NCBI GenBank assembly: GCA_002345575.1
Contig: DDVX01000006.1
Coordinates: 62,001 to 126,000, forward strand
Source: Stutzerimonas stutzeri
GTDB lineage: Bacteria; Pseudomonadota; Gammaproteobacteria; Pseudomonadales; Pseudomonadaceae
Length of the DNA: 64,000 bases
Reading direction: 5' to 3'
The notes beneath the pieces are model-generated. The model saw nothing but the letters and a program-made list of their open reading frames with translations, was not told the origin of the DNA and ran no database searches. Of the stretch, positions 35,616 through 42,291 are shown in pieces. Both the position numbers and the translations under genes were made by a program. Each line of letters starts with the position of its first letter. Within the stretch, counting starts at the first letter, position 1.

Positions 35616-36679
35616 GCCCGGAACAATTCGCCACGGCAGTCCTCGACTGGTACGACCGCCACGGCCGCAAGCATCTGCCTTGGCAACAGGGCATCACGCC
35701 CTACCGCGTATGGGTCTCGGAAATCATGCTGCAACAGACCCAGGTCAGCACCGTGCTCGGCTATTTCGATCGCTTTATGGTCGTCCTGCCCAGCGTCGAA
35801 GCACTGGCCGCGGCAGAGGAAGACGAAGTACTGCACCTGTGGACGGGCCTCGGTTACTACAGCCGTGCACGCAATTTGCACAAAACTGCGAAGATCGTCG
35901 CCGAGCAATACGGTGGCGCTTTCCCGCAGGATGTGGAAAAGCTCACCGAACTGCCTGGCATCGGCCGCTCCACCGCCGGTGCCATCGCCAGCCTGTCCAT
36001 GGGCCTGCGCGCGCCTATCCTCGACGGCAACGTCAAGCGTGTGCTTGCACGTTACGTTGCCCAGGATGGCTATCCGGGCGAGCCGAAAGTCGCCAGACAA
36101 TTGTGGGAAGTCGCCGAGCGCCTCACTCCGCAGCAGCGAGTCAATCATTACACCCAGGCAATGATGGATCTGGGCGCCACACTCTGCACTCGCAGCAAGC
36201 CCAGCTGCCTGCTCTGCCCTCTGAAGAGCGGCTGCCGCGCCCACCTGCTGGGTCGCGAAACCGACTTCCCAGTGCCCAAGCCTCGCAAGACACTGCCACG
36301 CAAGCGCACCCTGATGCCGCTACTGGCCAACCATGAAGGCGCCATCCTGCTCTACCGGCGCCCCTCTTCCGGGCTCTGGGGAGGACTCTGGAGCCTCCCT
36401 GAGCTAGATGACCTGAGCGCCCTCACCCTCTTGGCCGAGCGCCATGCACTGACTCTTCAGGAACATCGCGAACTGCCCGGCCTGACTCACACCTTCAGCC
36501 ACTTCCAGCTGGCCATCGAACCCTGGCTGATCAAGGTAGACTCGACCGTCGACTCCGTGGCCGAGGCCGACTGGCTCTGGTATAACCTCGCCACCCCGCC
36601 GCGACTGGGGCTTGCCGCTCCAGTAAAGACGCTGCTCAAGCGCGCCGCTGCCGAACTGAACGCAGGAGAGATGTCATGA
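35612..36679 (+). CDS. mutY: Adenine DNA glycosylase MutY
   Basis: A 355-residue base-excision enzyme removing adenine opposite 8-oxoguanine. Catalytic Glu37 is in VSEIMLQQTQV; the helix-hairpin-helix and Asp lie in LPGIGRSTAGAIASLSMGLR to ILDGNVKR; the [4Fe-4S] cysteines have the C-x6-C-x2-C-x5-C spacing (CTRSKPSCLLCPLKSGC) near residue 190; and a C-terminal NUDIX-like domain reads oxoG. Start and stop both overlap neighbouring genes by 4 bp, so asmA, mutY and yggX are translationally linked. Confidence 0.96.
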   Translation: MSPEQFATAVLDWYDRHGRKHLPWQQGITPYRVWVSEIMLQQTQVSTVLGYFDRFMVVLPSVEALAAAEEDEVLHLWTGLGYYSRARNLHKTAKIVAEQYGGAFPQDVEKLTELPGIGRSTAGAIASLSMGLRAPILDGNVKRVLARYVAQDGYPGEPKVARQLWEVAERLTPQQRVNHYTQAMMDLGATLCTRSKPSCLLCPLKSGCRAHLLGRETDFPVPKPRKTLPRKRTLMPLLANHEGAILLYRRPSSGLWGGLWSLPELDDLSALTLLAERHALTLQEHRELPGLTHTFSHFQLAIEPWLIKVDSTVDSVAEADWLWYNLATPPRLGLAAPVKTLLKRAAAELNAGEMS

Positions 36680-36948
36680 CCCGCACCGTGAACTGCCGCA
36701 AGTACAAAGAAGAACTCCCCGCCCTCGACCGACCGCCCTATCCGGGCGCGAAAGGCGAAGATATCTACAACAACGTCTCCAAAAAGGCTTGGGACGATTG
36801 GCAGAAACACCAGACCATGCTGATCAACGAACGCCGCCTGAACATGATGAACGCCGAGGACCGCAAGTTCCTGCAGGAGGAAATGGACAAGTTCCTTTCC
36901 GGCGAGGACTACGCCAAAGCCGAAGGCTACGTACCGCCCAGCGAGTGA
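36676..36948 (+). CDS. yggX: Probable Fe(2+)-trafficking protein YggX
   Basis: A 90-residue cytosolic protein with the family's conserved Cys7 (RTVNCRKYKEELPALDRPPYPG). YggX protects iron-sulfur clusters from oxidative damage, and MutY, encoded immediately upstream with a 4-bp overlap, is itself an iron-sulfur protein. The fold ends YVPPSE as usual. A strong terminator follows within 20 bp. Confidence 0.94.
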   Translation: MTRTVNCRKYKEELPALDRPPYPGAKGEDIYNNVSKKAWDDWQKHQTMLINERRLNMMNAEDRKFLQEEMDKFLSGEDYAKAEGYVPPSE

Positions 36949-36963
36949 TTACTTAAGAAATAC

Positions 36964-36988
36964 AAAACGCCCCGCTTGGGGCGTTTTT
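36964..36988 (+). terminator. Terminator after yggX
   Basis: AAAACGCCCC and GGGGCGTTTT form a 10-bp stem with a 4-nt loop and a run of T, ending the asmA-mutY-yggX transcript. Confidence 0.9.
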
Positions 36989-37065
36989 CTTGCGAGTAAC
37001 TTCCTCCTATGAGCCGCCTCACAACGCTAAATGCCCGCCCCGGCTAAATATTTTCCATTCCGCGC

Positions 37066-37094
37066 TTGACAGGCAAAAGCCAAATCCGTCTAAT
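37066..37094 (+). promoter_or_regulatory. Promoter of tRNA-Phe
   Basis: TTGACA at 37066-37071 and TCTAAT at 37089-37094 with a 17-bp spacer, ending about 11 nt before the mature tRNA: a near-consensus sigma70 promoter. Confidence 0.8.
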
Positions 37095-37105
37095 AGCGCC
37101 CCGTT

Positions 37106-37181
37106 GCCCAGGTAGCTCAGTCGGTAGAGCAGGGGATTGAAAATCCCCGTGTCGGCGGTTCGATTCCGTCCCTGGGCACCA
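37106..37181 (+). tRNA. tRNA-Phe (GAA)
   Basis: A complete cloverleaf: acceptor GCCCAGG/CCTGGGC, D arm GCTC/GAGC, anticodon arm GGGGA-TTGAAAA-TCCCC with anticodon GAA, T arm with TTCGATT, and an encoded CCA. Its 3' end is the integration site of the following island; the left copy of the direct repeat begins inside the T arm, so the functional tRNA is kept at the integrase end. Confidence 0.98.
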
Positions 37182-37257
37182 CCTTTCGTTTTCAGGTGGT
37201 GCCAAAACCACCCGAAAGCCCACAAGAAGCCCGCCTAGTGCGGGTTTTTTGTTGTCT
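37164..37257. repeat. attL: left direct repeat of the island
   Basis: Ninety-four bases shared with 46834-46926 with one base missing and one substitution in the right copy. It includes the last 18 nt of tRNA-Phe, a 10-bp palindrome (37175-37184 with 37194-37203) and the tRNA terminator. Confidence 0.92.
37227..37250 (+). terminator. Terminator of tRNA-Phe (inside attL)
   Basis: CCCGC and GCGGG around CTAGT, followed by six T. Since it lies inside the duplicated segment, a second copy stands at the right end near 46897-46920. Confidence 0.75.
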
Positions 37258-37294
37258 ATACTTCCCGTAGGTTCCCTTGTAAGCCCCAACGTTT

Positions 37295-37341
37295 AGGGGC
37301 ATTCTTTGGGCCATGGCCGGTTCGGTCAAATTTTTGCCCCT
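37295..37341. promoter_or_regulatory. Inverted AGGGGCA/TGCCCCT sites before the integrase (possible arm sites)
   Basis: TTTAGGGGCATT near 37292-37303 and its inverted form ATTTTTGCCCCTA near 37330-37342 flank a GGCCATGGCC palindrome. The same core occurs twice at the right end (46751-46774). Sites repeated at both ends of an island next to attachment cores are candidates for integrase arm binding. Confidence 0.5.
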
Positions 37342-37355
37342 ACGAGAAGCGTCCC

Positions 37356-38585
37356 ATGCCAAGGAAAGCCACGCCGCTGACGGACAGCGCAATCAAAGTA
37401 GCCAAGCCAAAGGACAGCCCCTACAAGCTGACGGACGGCCAAGGGCTATATCTGGAGATCACGCCGAACGGCTCGAAGCTGTGGCGCCTCAAGTACCGTT
37501 TCGATGGAAAGGAAAAGCGGCTCGCCTTGGGGGCATATCCAGCCGTGCCCCTACAGCAAGCCCGCCAGCGGCGCACAGAGGCACGCGAGCAGCTAGCCCA
37601 AGGGATTGACCCCGGCGCAGAGAGAAAAGCCGCCAAACAAGCGCAGCGGGCCGATGGTGTGACATTCGAGACGCTGGCGCGGGAGTGGTACGCCTACAAC
37701 GCGCCACGCTGGGCCGAAAGCACCGCCTACAAGGCGAAGCTGTACATGGAAAACGACCTGATACCCGGCATCGGTGCGCGCCCGGTTAAAGCCATCACCC
37801 GCCCGGAGCTGGTCGAACTGGTGCGCAAGGTCGAAGCGCGCGGCACCCTGAACGCCGCTGGCAAGATTCGCCAATGGCTACACCAGATATTCCGCTTCGG
37901 TCTGGCGAGTGGCGTGGTCGAAGCCAACCCGGCCACCGATCTGGACGTGGTAGCCGCACCACCGAAAGCCACCCGCCACCATCCGCACGTTGCCTTTGCC
38001 GAACTGCCCGAGCTGCTGGGCAAGATCGAATCGACCACGCTCAACACCCTGACCCGCTGCGCCATCCGCTTGCTGGTGCTGACAGCCGTTCGCCCTGGGG
38101 AGCTGCGCCAGGCGCCTTGGGCTGAGTTCGATCTGGACGGCGCAACCTGGACGATTCCGAAAGCGCGCATGAAAGCCCGCCGCCCGCATGTGGTGCCCCT
38201 GCCCCGCCAAGCCGTCGCCATCCTGCGCCAGCTCAAGGAAATCACGGGCGATTACCCGTTAGTGTTCGCAGGGCAGCAAAACCCCGACCGGCCAATGTCG
38301 GAGAACACGATAAACAAGGCGCTGCGCCTGATGGGCTACGAAGGACGCCAGACCGGCCACGGCTTCCGCCATCTGCTGAGCACCGAACTCAACGGGCGCG
38401 GCTATAACCGGGACTGGATCGAACGCCAGCTAGCCCACGGCGACAACGACGAAATCCGCGACACCTACAACCACGCCACCTACCTGGAGCAGCGCCGGGA
38501 AATGATGCAAGCGTGGGCCGATTCGATAGACGCGCTATGCGCTGGCGCCAACGTGGTGAGCATCAAGCGCAAGGAGACAGCATGA
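37356..38585 (+). CDS. Tyrosine-type integrase (P4/CP4-57 family)
   Basis: A 409-residue site-specific recombinase. The N-terminus has the DUF4102 arm-binding domain (LTDSAIKVAKPKDSPYKLTDGQGLYLEI), a SAM-like core-binding domain follows, and the catalytic domain has Arg in LTAVRPGELRQA near 244, His-x-x-Arg in HGFRHLLSTEL near 337, and the tyrosine in DTYNHATYLEQRREMM near 371. It reads away from tRNA-Phe 175 bp downstream of it, the standard position for this family, and would integrate the island into the tRNA 3' end and excise it with AlpA's help. The last 4 bp overlap the next gene. Confidence 0.95.
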   Translation: MPRKATPLTDSAIKVAKPKDSPYKLTDGQGLYLEITPNGSKLWRLKYRFDGKEKRLALGAYPAVPLQQARQRRTEAREQLAQGIDPGAERKAAKQAQRADGVTFETLAREWYAYNAPRWAESTAYKAKLYMENDLIPGIGARPVKAITRPELVELVRKVEARGTLNAAGKIRQWLHQIFRFGLASGVVEANPATDLDVVAAPPKATRHHPHVAFAELPELLGKIESTTLNTLTRCAIRLLVLTAVRPGELRQAPWAEFDLDGATWTIPKARMKARRPHVVPLPRQAVAILRQLKEITGDYPLVFAGQQNPDRPMSENTINKALRLMGYEGRQTGHGFRHLLSTELNGRGYNRDWIERQLAHGDNDEIRDTYNHATYLEQRREMMQAWADSIDALCAGANVVSIKRKETA

Positions 38586-39058
38586 CTACTGAATCCCTTA
38601 AGCAAAAGGTTAGACGGCTCCTTTTCAGCCATACACCTTCGGCGCGCTTTGCTGCGCATGAGGAGTGGTTAGAGAGCCAGGCATCACTCATGATTAAACT
38701 TGGCTTTGAGCAGGATTTGATCGAACAACGTGATCAGATTGAAACCGCCAGAAATTGGCTTCCGAGCGGTGAGAAATTAATGGTTCAGCTTGAAAGATGG
38801 AGGCTGGTTCGTGAGCAGTGGGCCGCTGCCGTAGAAGTTAAGGAGATGCAACAAAGAGCCGCCAATGCAAGGAACAAAAAGGCGTTTCTTCGTACAGAGT
38901 CGCAGTACCGATGGGACGACATCTGGAAAAAAGAAGCTGAGTTGCTAGCGCAAGGAAGGCCGCGCAGAGAGATAGCTGGCGTGATAGAGGCGGTATACAA
39001 GGTTCCGCAAAACACTTTCCGAAAAAGACGCCGCGAAAAGAAAAACGGGACGCCCTAA
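38582..39058 (+). CDS. Hypothetical protein, AT-richer than its neighbours
   Basis: A 158-residue, very basic C-terminal protein I do not recognise. It is charged and helical throughout, has no cysteine, signal peptide or membrane segment, and ends FRKRRREKKNGTP. The stretch RREIAGVIEAVYKVPQNTFRKR looks like a helix-turn-helix-type DNA-binding end, an inference only. Base and codon use is visibly less GC-rich than in the rest of the island, suggesting separate arrival. Its ATG overlaps the integrase stop (ATGA), so it is translated with the integrase. Position between integrase and AlpA is where satellites often carry cargo. Confidence 0.6.
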   Translation: MTTESLKQKVRRLLFSHTPSARFAAHEEWLESQASLMIKLGFEQDLIEQRDQIETARNWLPSGEKLMVQLERWRLVREQWAAAVEVKEMQQRAANARNKKAFLRTESQYRWDDIWKKEAELLAQGRPRREIAGVIEAVYKVPQNTFRKRRREKKNGTP

Positions 39059-39127
39059 CTTAGAGGTCCCGCTTAGGAATTTACCTTTTGCCAATCGTTA
39101 CCAACACCGCCCAAGGAGGCGCATACG

Positions 39128-39370
39128 ATGGCAAGAGTTACCCTTCCCCAGCTTCAACAAGACTGCAAAGCCGAACTTGCTCGCCGCCGATTTATCAAGC
39201 TGGCACAAGTTAAGGACTACACCAGCCTTTCCACATCCGAAATTTACCGGCGCATTGCTGCCGGAACCTTCCCGAAGCAAATCAGACTTGGACCGAAATC
39301 CGTAGTCTGGGACGAATCGGAAGTCTTGGCCTGGTGCGAGCAGATGGCCGCACAGCGGGAGGTGGCTTGA
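39128..39370 (+). CDS. AlpA family regulator / excisionase
   Basis: An 80-residue protein with the AlpA winged-helix pattern: FIKLAQVKDYTSLSTSEIYRRIAAGTFPKQIRLGPKSVVWDESEVLAWCE. AlpA proteins activate integrase genes and act as directionality factors for excision in P4-like islands. AAGGAGG lies 9 nt before the ATG, the strongest ribosome site in the island. It starts the long, tightly packed replication operon; the next ATG follows its stop by one base. Confidence 0.9.
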   Translation: MARVTLPQLQQDCKAELARRRFIKLAQVKDYTSLSTSEIYRRIAAGTFPKQIRLGPKSVVWDESEVLAWCEQMAAQREVA

Positions 39371-39371
39371 A

Positions 39372-39713
39372 ATGAAAAAGGCCACGATCCCCGAAGAGAA
39401 ACGCAGCCAGTCGCACGGCGAGTCTACCACCGAAGGCCCGAGCAAGATCGCCCGCATTCTGGCGCACCTGCTGACCGGCGCCAGCGTCAACCGCTTTGAA
39501 GCCGAGCGCATTGGCGACCACTGTTTGCCAAGCACCATTGCCGTTCTGGCGAACCACTACGGGCTGACCATCGAGCGCAAGCAAGAGCGCGTACCGAACC
39601 GCTGGGGCGCGCCTTGCACCGTGACCCGCTACAGCCTGCCGCCAAGCCAGCACAAGCGCGCCCGCGCCGTCCTGGTGGCGCTGACCTGCAAGCCGAAGGG
39701 GGTAGCCGCATGA
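39372..39713 (+). CDS. Winged helix-turn-helix protein of the island
   Basis: A 113-residue basic protein with a winged-helix-type domain (KIARILAHLLTGASVNRFEAERIGDHCLPSTIAVLANHYGLTIERK), similar in pattern to small phage HTH_39-like domains that sit next to alpA. The C-terminal part (YSLPPSQHKRARAVLVAL) is a further short helix. It probably regulates the island. Its stop overlaps the next ATG by 4 bp. Confidence 0.7.
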   Translation: MKKATIPEEKRSQSHGESTTEGPSKIARILAHLLTGASVNRFEAERIGDHCLPSTIAVLANHYGLTIERKQERVPNRWGAPCTVTRYSLPPSQHKRARAVLVALTCKPKGVAA

Positions 39714-40162
39714 TCGCCTTTACCCTTGCCAGCCAGCACCAGCGGCGCTATGGTTCGCCCGTCACGGTCAATCCCGTGGCCGGGTTTGGCGACCTGAATC
39801 TCAAGTTGGCGCATGTGCGCCCCAAGACCATTGCTGGCGCATTTTTTGTGTCCGCAATGCCGCTCTATGGTGGCCGTGCGCGGGAGACCGAAAGGTCTGC
39901 CGGGTGCCAACTTGCCCGGTTCGCCAACCCGCGTACGGCTGCCACCCATAACCGTTTGGCGACGGTTCGTGGCAGCTCCGCAACTCAAGTTGGAGCACCA
40001 CCTATGCAAACCACCCGCAATCCGTCCACCCACGCCGCCGCCTGGAAGGCCCGCGCCTTCGCCGCGCTGCGCGCTGATTCGTCCCTGTCCGTCCGCCTGC
40101 GCCGCTACAACGAGGCGATGGCCCGCGCCCGCTCCCTGGAAACCGTAGGGGGTGTGCAATGA
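39710..40162 (+). CDS. Ash-like/Icd-like protein, overlaps C4 RNA
   Basis: An open frame of 150 codons. Residues ~45-65 (AGAFFVSAMPLYGGRARETE) resemble the Ash/Icd-type peptides that overlap the C4 antisense RNA in P1- and P4-like systems; their products interfere with host division in P1. An in-frame ATG at 40004, with TTGGAG eight nucleotides upstream, would give a separate 52-residue basic product beginning MQTTRNPSTHAAAWKARAF. Which form is made is not clear: the middle third mostly encodes RNA structure and has poor protein character. The frame is coupled to its neighbours by ATGA overlaps on both sides. Confidence 0.5.
   Translation: MIAFTLASQHQRRYGSPVTVNPVAGFGDLNLKLAHVRPKTIAGAFFVSAMPLYGGRARETERSAGCQLARFANPRTAATHNRLATVRGSSATQVGAPPMQTTRNPSTHAAAWKARAFAALRADSSLSVRLRRYNEAMARARSLETVGGVQ
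39869..39946 (+). ncRNA. C4-type antisense RNA
   Basis: A 78-nt structured segment with the C4 fold. The outer stem GGTGGC/GCCACC continues as a 10-bp stem (39875-39884 with 39928-39937, one G-U pair). Inside are a GAAA tetraloop hairpin (AGACC/GGTCT, 39885-39898) and a second hairpin (CCGGG 39900-39904 / CCCGG 39915-39919) whose loop carries CCAACTTG. TCGCCAA (39921-39927) is left unpaired. Both free segments have perfect complements just downstream (39986-39993 and 39956-39962) before the ATG at 40004. C4 RNA is known from P1/P7 immunity, where it blocks translation of the ant operon. Confidence 0.85.
39956..39993 (+). promoter_or_regulatory. Two target sites for the C4 antisense RNA
   Basis: TTGGCGA (39956-39962) and CAAGTTGG (39986-39993) are exact complements of the unpaired TCGCCAA and loop CCAACTTG of the C4 RNA. 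The second overlaps the TTGGAG ribosome site of the ATG at 40004, so pairing would hide it. Confidence 0.75.
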
Positions 40163-40431
40163 GCAACCGCATCGCCGCTATGGCCAACATCGCAGACGAC
40201 GCAATCGAGCAGGTCCGTTATGGAAAGGAGCACGCCCGCTGGCTTGCCGCGCTGATGACTGCGATTCACCGGGAGCTTGAGCCAAGCCCCGCCCTGCTGG
40301 AGGCACGCGCAAGCCGTGTGCAGGATTTGGCCAGCTTGGGGCAGTACCTGGCCGACGATCTGGCTAACTACATGGATTGCCGCGCCAGTGAGCTGCAAGA
40401 GAAGGCCGACGCCGTAGGGGGTGCCCAATGA
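40159..40431 (+). CDS. Hypothetical island protein
   Basis: A 90-residue acidic, all-helical protein (IADDAIEQVRYGKEHARWLAAL, then ALLEARASRVQDLASLGQYL) that I do not recognise. It has one cysteine and no membrane segment. It is joined to both neighbours by 4-bp ATGA overlaps in the replication operon, directly downstream of the C4-controlled region, so its expression should be under the same antisense control. Confidence 0.65.
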   Translation: MSNRIAAMANIADDAIEQVRYGKEHARWLAALMTAIHRELEPSPALLEARASRVQDLASLGQYLADDLANYMDCRASELQEKADAVGGAQ

Positions 40432-40745
40432 GCGCCGTCTGCTGGAGTCATCTGCTACCCGATCCTTTGCGCATGGGCCGTCTGTCCACTGATGATCTGG
40501 ACGTCATCGAGCGCACCGCTGAATGTGAGGCGCTGACCATGGCGCACGGCATTTCCGCCATTGGCGAGCTACTGGCCTGGACTGCCGACGCTGGCGAGCT
40601 ATCCAACGATACCGCCCGCAATATCGGCTGGCTTATCAACTCGCTGGGCACGCTATCCGGCAGGCTCGTGGACGTTGCGAACGGCGCCGAGTACGAGCTG
40701 GAGCGCCGCAAGGCCACCGCACCGAACCCGACCGCAGAGGGCTAA
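40428..40745 (+). CDS. Hypothetical island protein
   Basis: A 105-residue acidic, helical protein with no recognised domain (LSTDDLDVIERTAECEALTMAHG, then a C-terminal helix to AEYELERRK). Its size, helical character and overlap with the preceding gene resemble those of its upstream neighbour, and the two may be partners. It ends 3 bp before the next start. Confidence 0.65.
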   Translation: MSAVCWSHLLPDPLRMGRLSTDDLDVIERTAECEALTMAHGISAIGELLAWTADAGELSNDTARNIGWLINSLGTLSGRLVDVANGAEYELERRKATAPNPTAEG

Positions 40746-40748
40746 ACC

Positions 40749-41414
40749 ATGACTATTCAAAACGGCGCCTGCGCGCCGAGGGGATCGGCTTGTCTGGAGA
40801 AAGCCAAACCATCCCGCCGCGTAGCGATTCACGAAGCCGGGCACGCGCTGGCCTACTGGTGGAACGGGCAAGGGATTTACAGCGCCACGGCACGCACCAA
40901 GGCGGATATGCGCACTGGCCCATATGTCACCCGGCGAGGACTGGAGCGCGGCGAGGTGGAAGGCATCGTAGAGGCTGCTGACTTCATCGGCGCACCGTCG
41001 CTGGCGCTGGAACATGGGCACGGCATGGAAAACGAGCTTTTGAGCGAGCTGGTCGCCCGTGACCTGCTACACGCCTACAGCGGCCCCGTAGCCGAAGCCA
41101 TTTACCGTCGCACAAGTCTGGAGTGGGTACTGTGGAACGGCGGCTACGGAGACTGGCAGACCGCCCGCGATCTGCTGGCGCTGGTGCCGGAAGCCGACCG
41201 ACCGGAAGCCGACCGCCAAGCAATCGCCCGCTGCCGCGAACTGGTGCGCCGGTACTGGCCCGCCGTCGCAGCGCTGGCCGATCTGTTGCAAAAACATGGC
41301 TATGTCGAAGGCGAGGACGTGGAAGCGCTGCTGTGCGCCATCACCGGAGAGTCACCGGAGTGGCGCGGCAATCCCCTGGCCGACCTGGATAAGCGAGGTG
41401 CGCGCCATGGATAA
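40749..41414 (+). CDS. M41-like (FtsH-type) metallopeptidase domain protein
   Basis: A 221-residue protein with a zinc-peptidase HExxH motif in RRVAIHEAGHALAYWW near residue 28. Further along, YSGPVAEAIYRRTS and GGYGDWQTARDLLAL match the FtsH/M41 pattern in which a GPvAE helix precedes the Asp that is the third zinc ligand. There is no AAA domain and no membrane segment, so it is only the peptidase part. What it would cut is unknown; a repressor or host factor is a guess. It lies inside the replication operon and overlaps the primase gene by 8 bp. Confidence 0.75.
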   Translation: MTIQNGACAPRGSACLEKAKPSRRVAIHEAGHALAYWWNGQGIYSATARTKADMRTGPYVTRRGLERGEVEGIVEAADFIGAPSLALEHGHGMENELLSELVARDLLHAYSGPVAEAIYRRTSLEWVLWNGGYGDWQTARDLLALVPEADRPEADRQAIARCRELVRRYWPAVAALADLLQKHGYVEGEDVEALLCAITGESPEWRGNPLADLDKRGARHG

Positions 41415-42291
41415 GCCCGAACTAGCTTTCCGCGATGCCCTGCAAGCCACGTTCGGGCAACTTGATTGGCTACCCGAGCCAGACGGCGCCATTCACCGCT
41501 TCCACGTCCCCGGAGACCGCGCGGGCTCGAATAACGGCTGGTATGTCCTGTATCTGGACGGCATCGCATCGGGTGCGTTCGGTAGCTGGAGGGCTGGCGC
41601 CTGCCACACCTGGAGCAGCCGCAAGCCAGCCGATCCGCTCGAAGCGCAACTGGTCGCCCAACGCATCGAGCGGGCACGGGAGCAGCGAGAAGCTGACCAG
41701 ACCCGGCGCCATATCGCCACGGCCAGCTATGCGGGGCGCGTCTGGAGCGAGGCACAACCCGCCGATGCCGATCATCCCTACCTGTCCCGCAAGCGCATTG
41801 CCGCGCATCGCCTGCGCCAACTCGGTGACGTTCTGCTGGTGCCGCTGTACGCCGATGGCTACCTGTGCAACCTGCAACGCATCACAGCGGATGGCGGCAA
41901 ACGCTTTCTGTCCGGGGGCCGGGTAAAGGGTGCCTATTCGCCCATCGGCACACTGGAGCCAGGCGAGCCGCTGTACGTCTGCGAAGGCTGGGCAACCGGG
42001 GCAACCATCCATGCCGAAACCGGCGCCGCCGTGGCCTGCGCCATGAATGCGGGCAACCTGCTGGAAGTCGGGCGCCAGCTTCAACGGCACCACCCGGACA
42101 GCCCGTTGATTATCGCTGGGGATGACGACCGCCAGACCGAAGCCGAGGGCAAGGGGAACCCCGGACGCGCCGCAGCCACCCAAGCCGCCGCCGTCCTGGG
42201 CTGCGGACTGGTGCTGCCACCCTTCCCCGCTGATGCCCCGCTGGAGCTTTCCGACTTCAACGACCTAGCCAACTGGAGGGCCGCACAATGA
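41407..42291 (+). CDS. TOPRIM domain DNA primase-like protein
   Basis: A 294-residue protein. The middle has the DUF7146-like phage primase motif DHPYLSRKRIAAHRLR near 122, then VPLYADGYLCNLQRI and a TOPRIM domain with the catalytic Glu in YVCEGWATGATIHAETG near 200 and the acidic IIAGDDDRQ near 240. It has no N-terminal zinc-finger cysteines, so it is a compact satellite/plasmid type. It would lay primers at the origin with the helicase encoded next, whose ATG overlaps its TGA. Together they replace the single P4 alpha protein. Confidence 0.85.
   Translation: MDKPELAFRDALQATFGQLDWLPEPDGAIHRFHVPGDRAGSNNGWYVLYLDGIASGAFGSWRAGACHTWSSRKPADPLEAQLVAQRIERAREQREADQTRRHIATASYAGRVWSEAQPADADHPYLSRKRIAAHRLRQLGDVLLVPLYADGYLCNLQRITADGGKRFLSGGRVKGAYSPIGTLEPGEPLYVCEGWATGATIHAETGAAVACAMNAGNLLEVGRQLQRHHPDSPLIIAGDDDRQTEAEGKGNPGRAAATQAAAVLGCGLVLPPFPADAPLELSDFNDLANWRAAQ

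Noticed and set aside
37019..37289. Minus-strand frames across tRNA-Phe and attL (and the copy at 46709-46894)
   Set aside because: They translate tRNA and att sequence; the similarity between the two copies only reflects the direct repeat.
38582..39058. Known anti-phage defence gene
   Set aside because: No defence domain or catalytic motif is visible; left as hypothetical.
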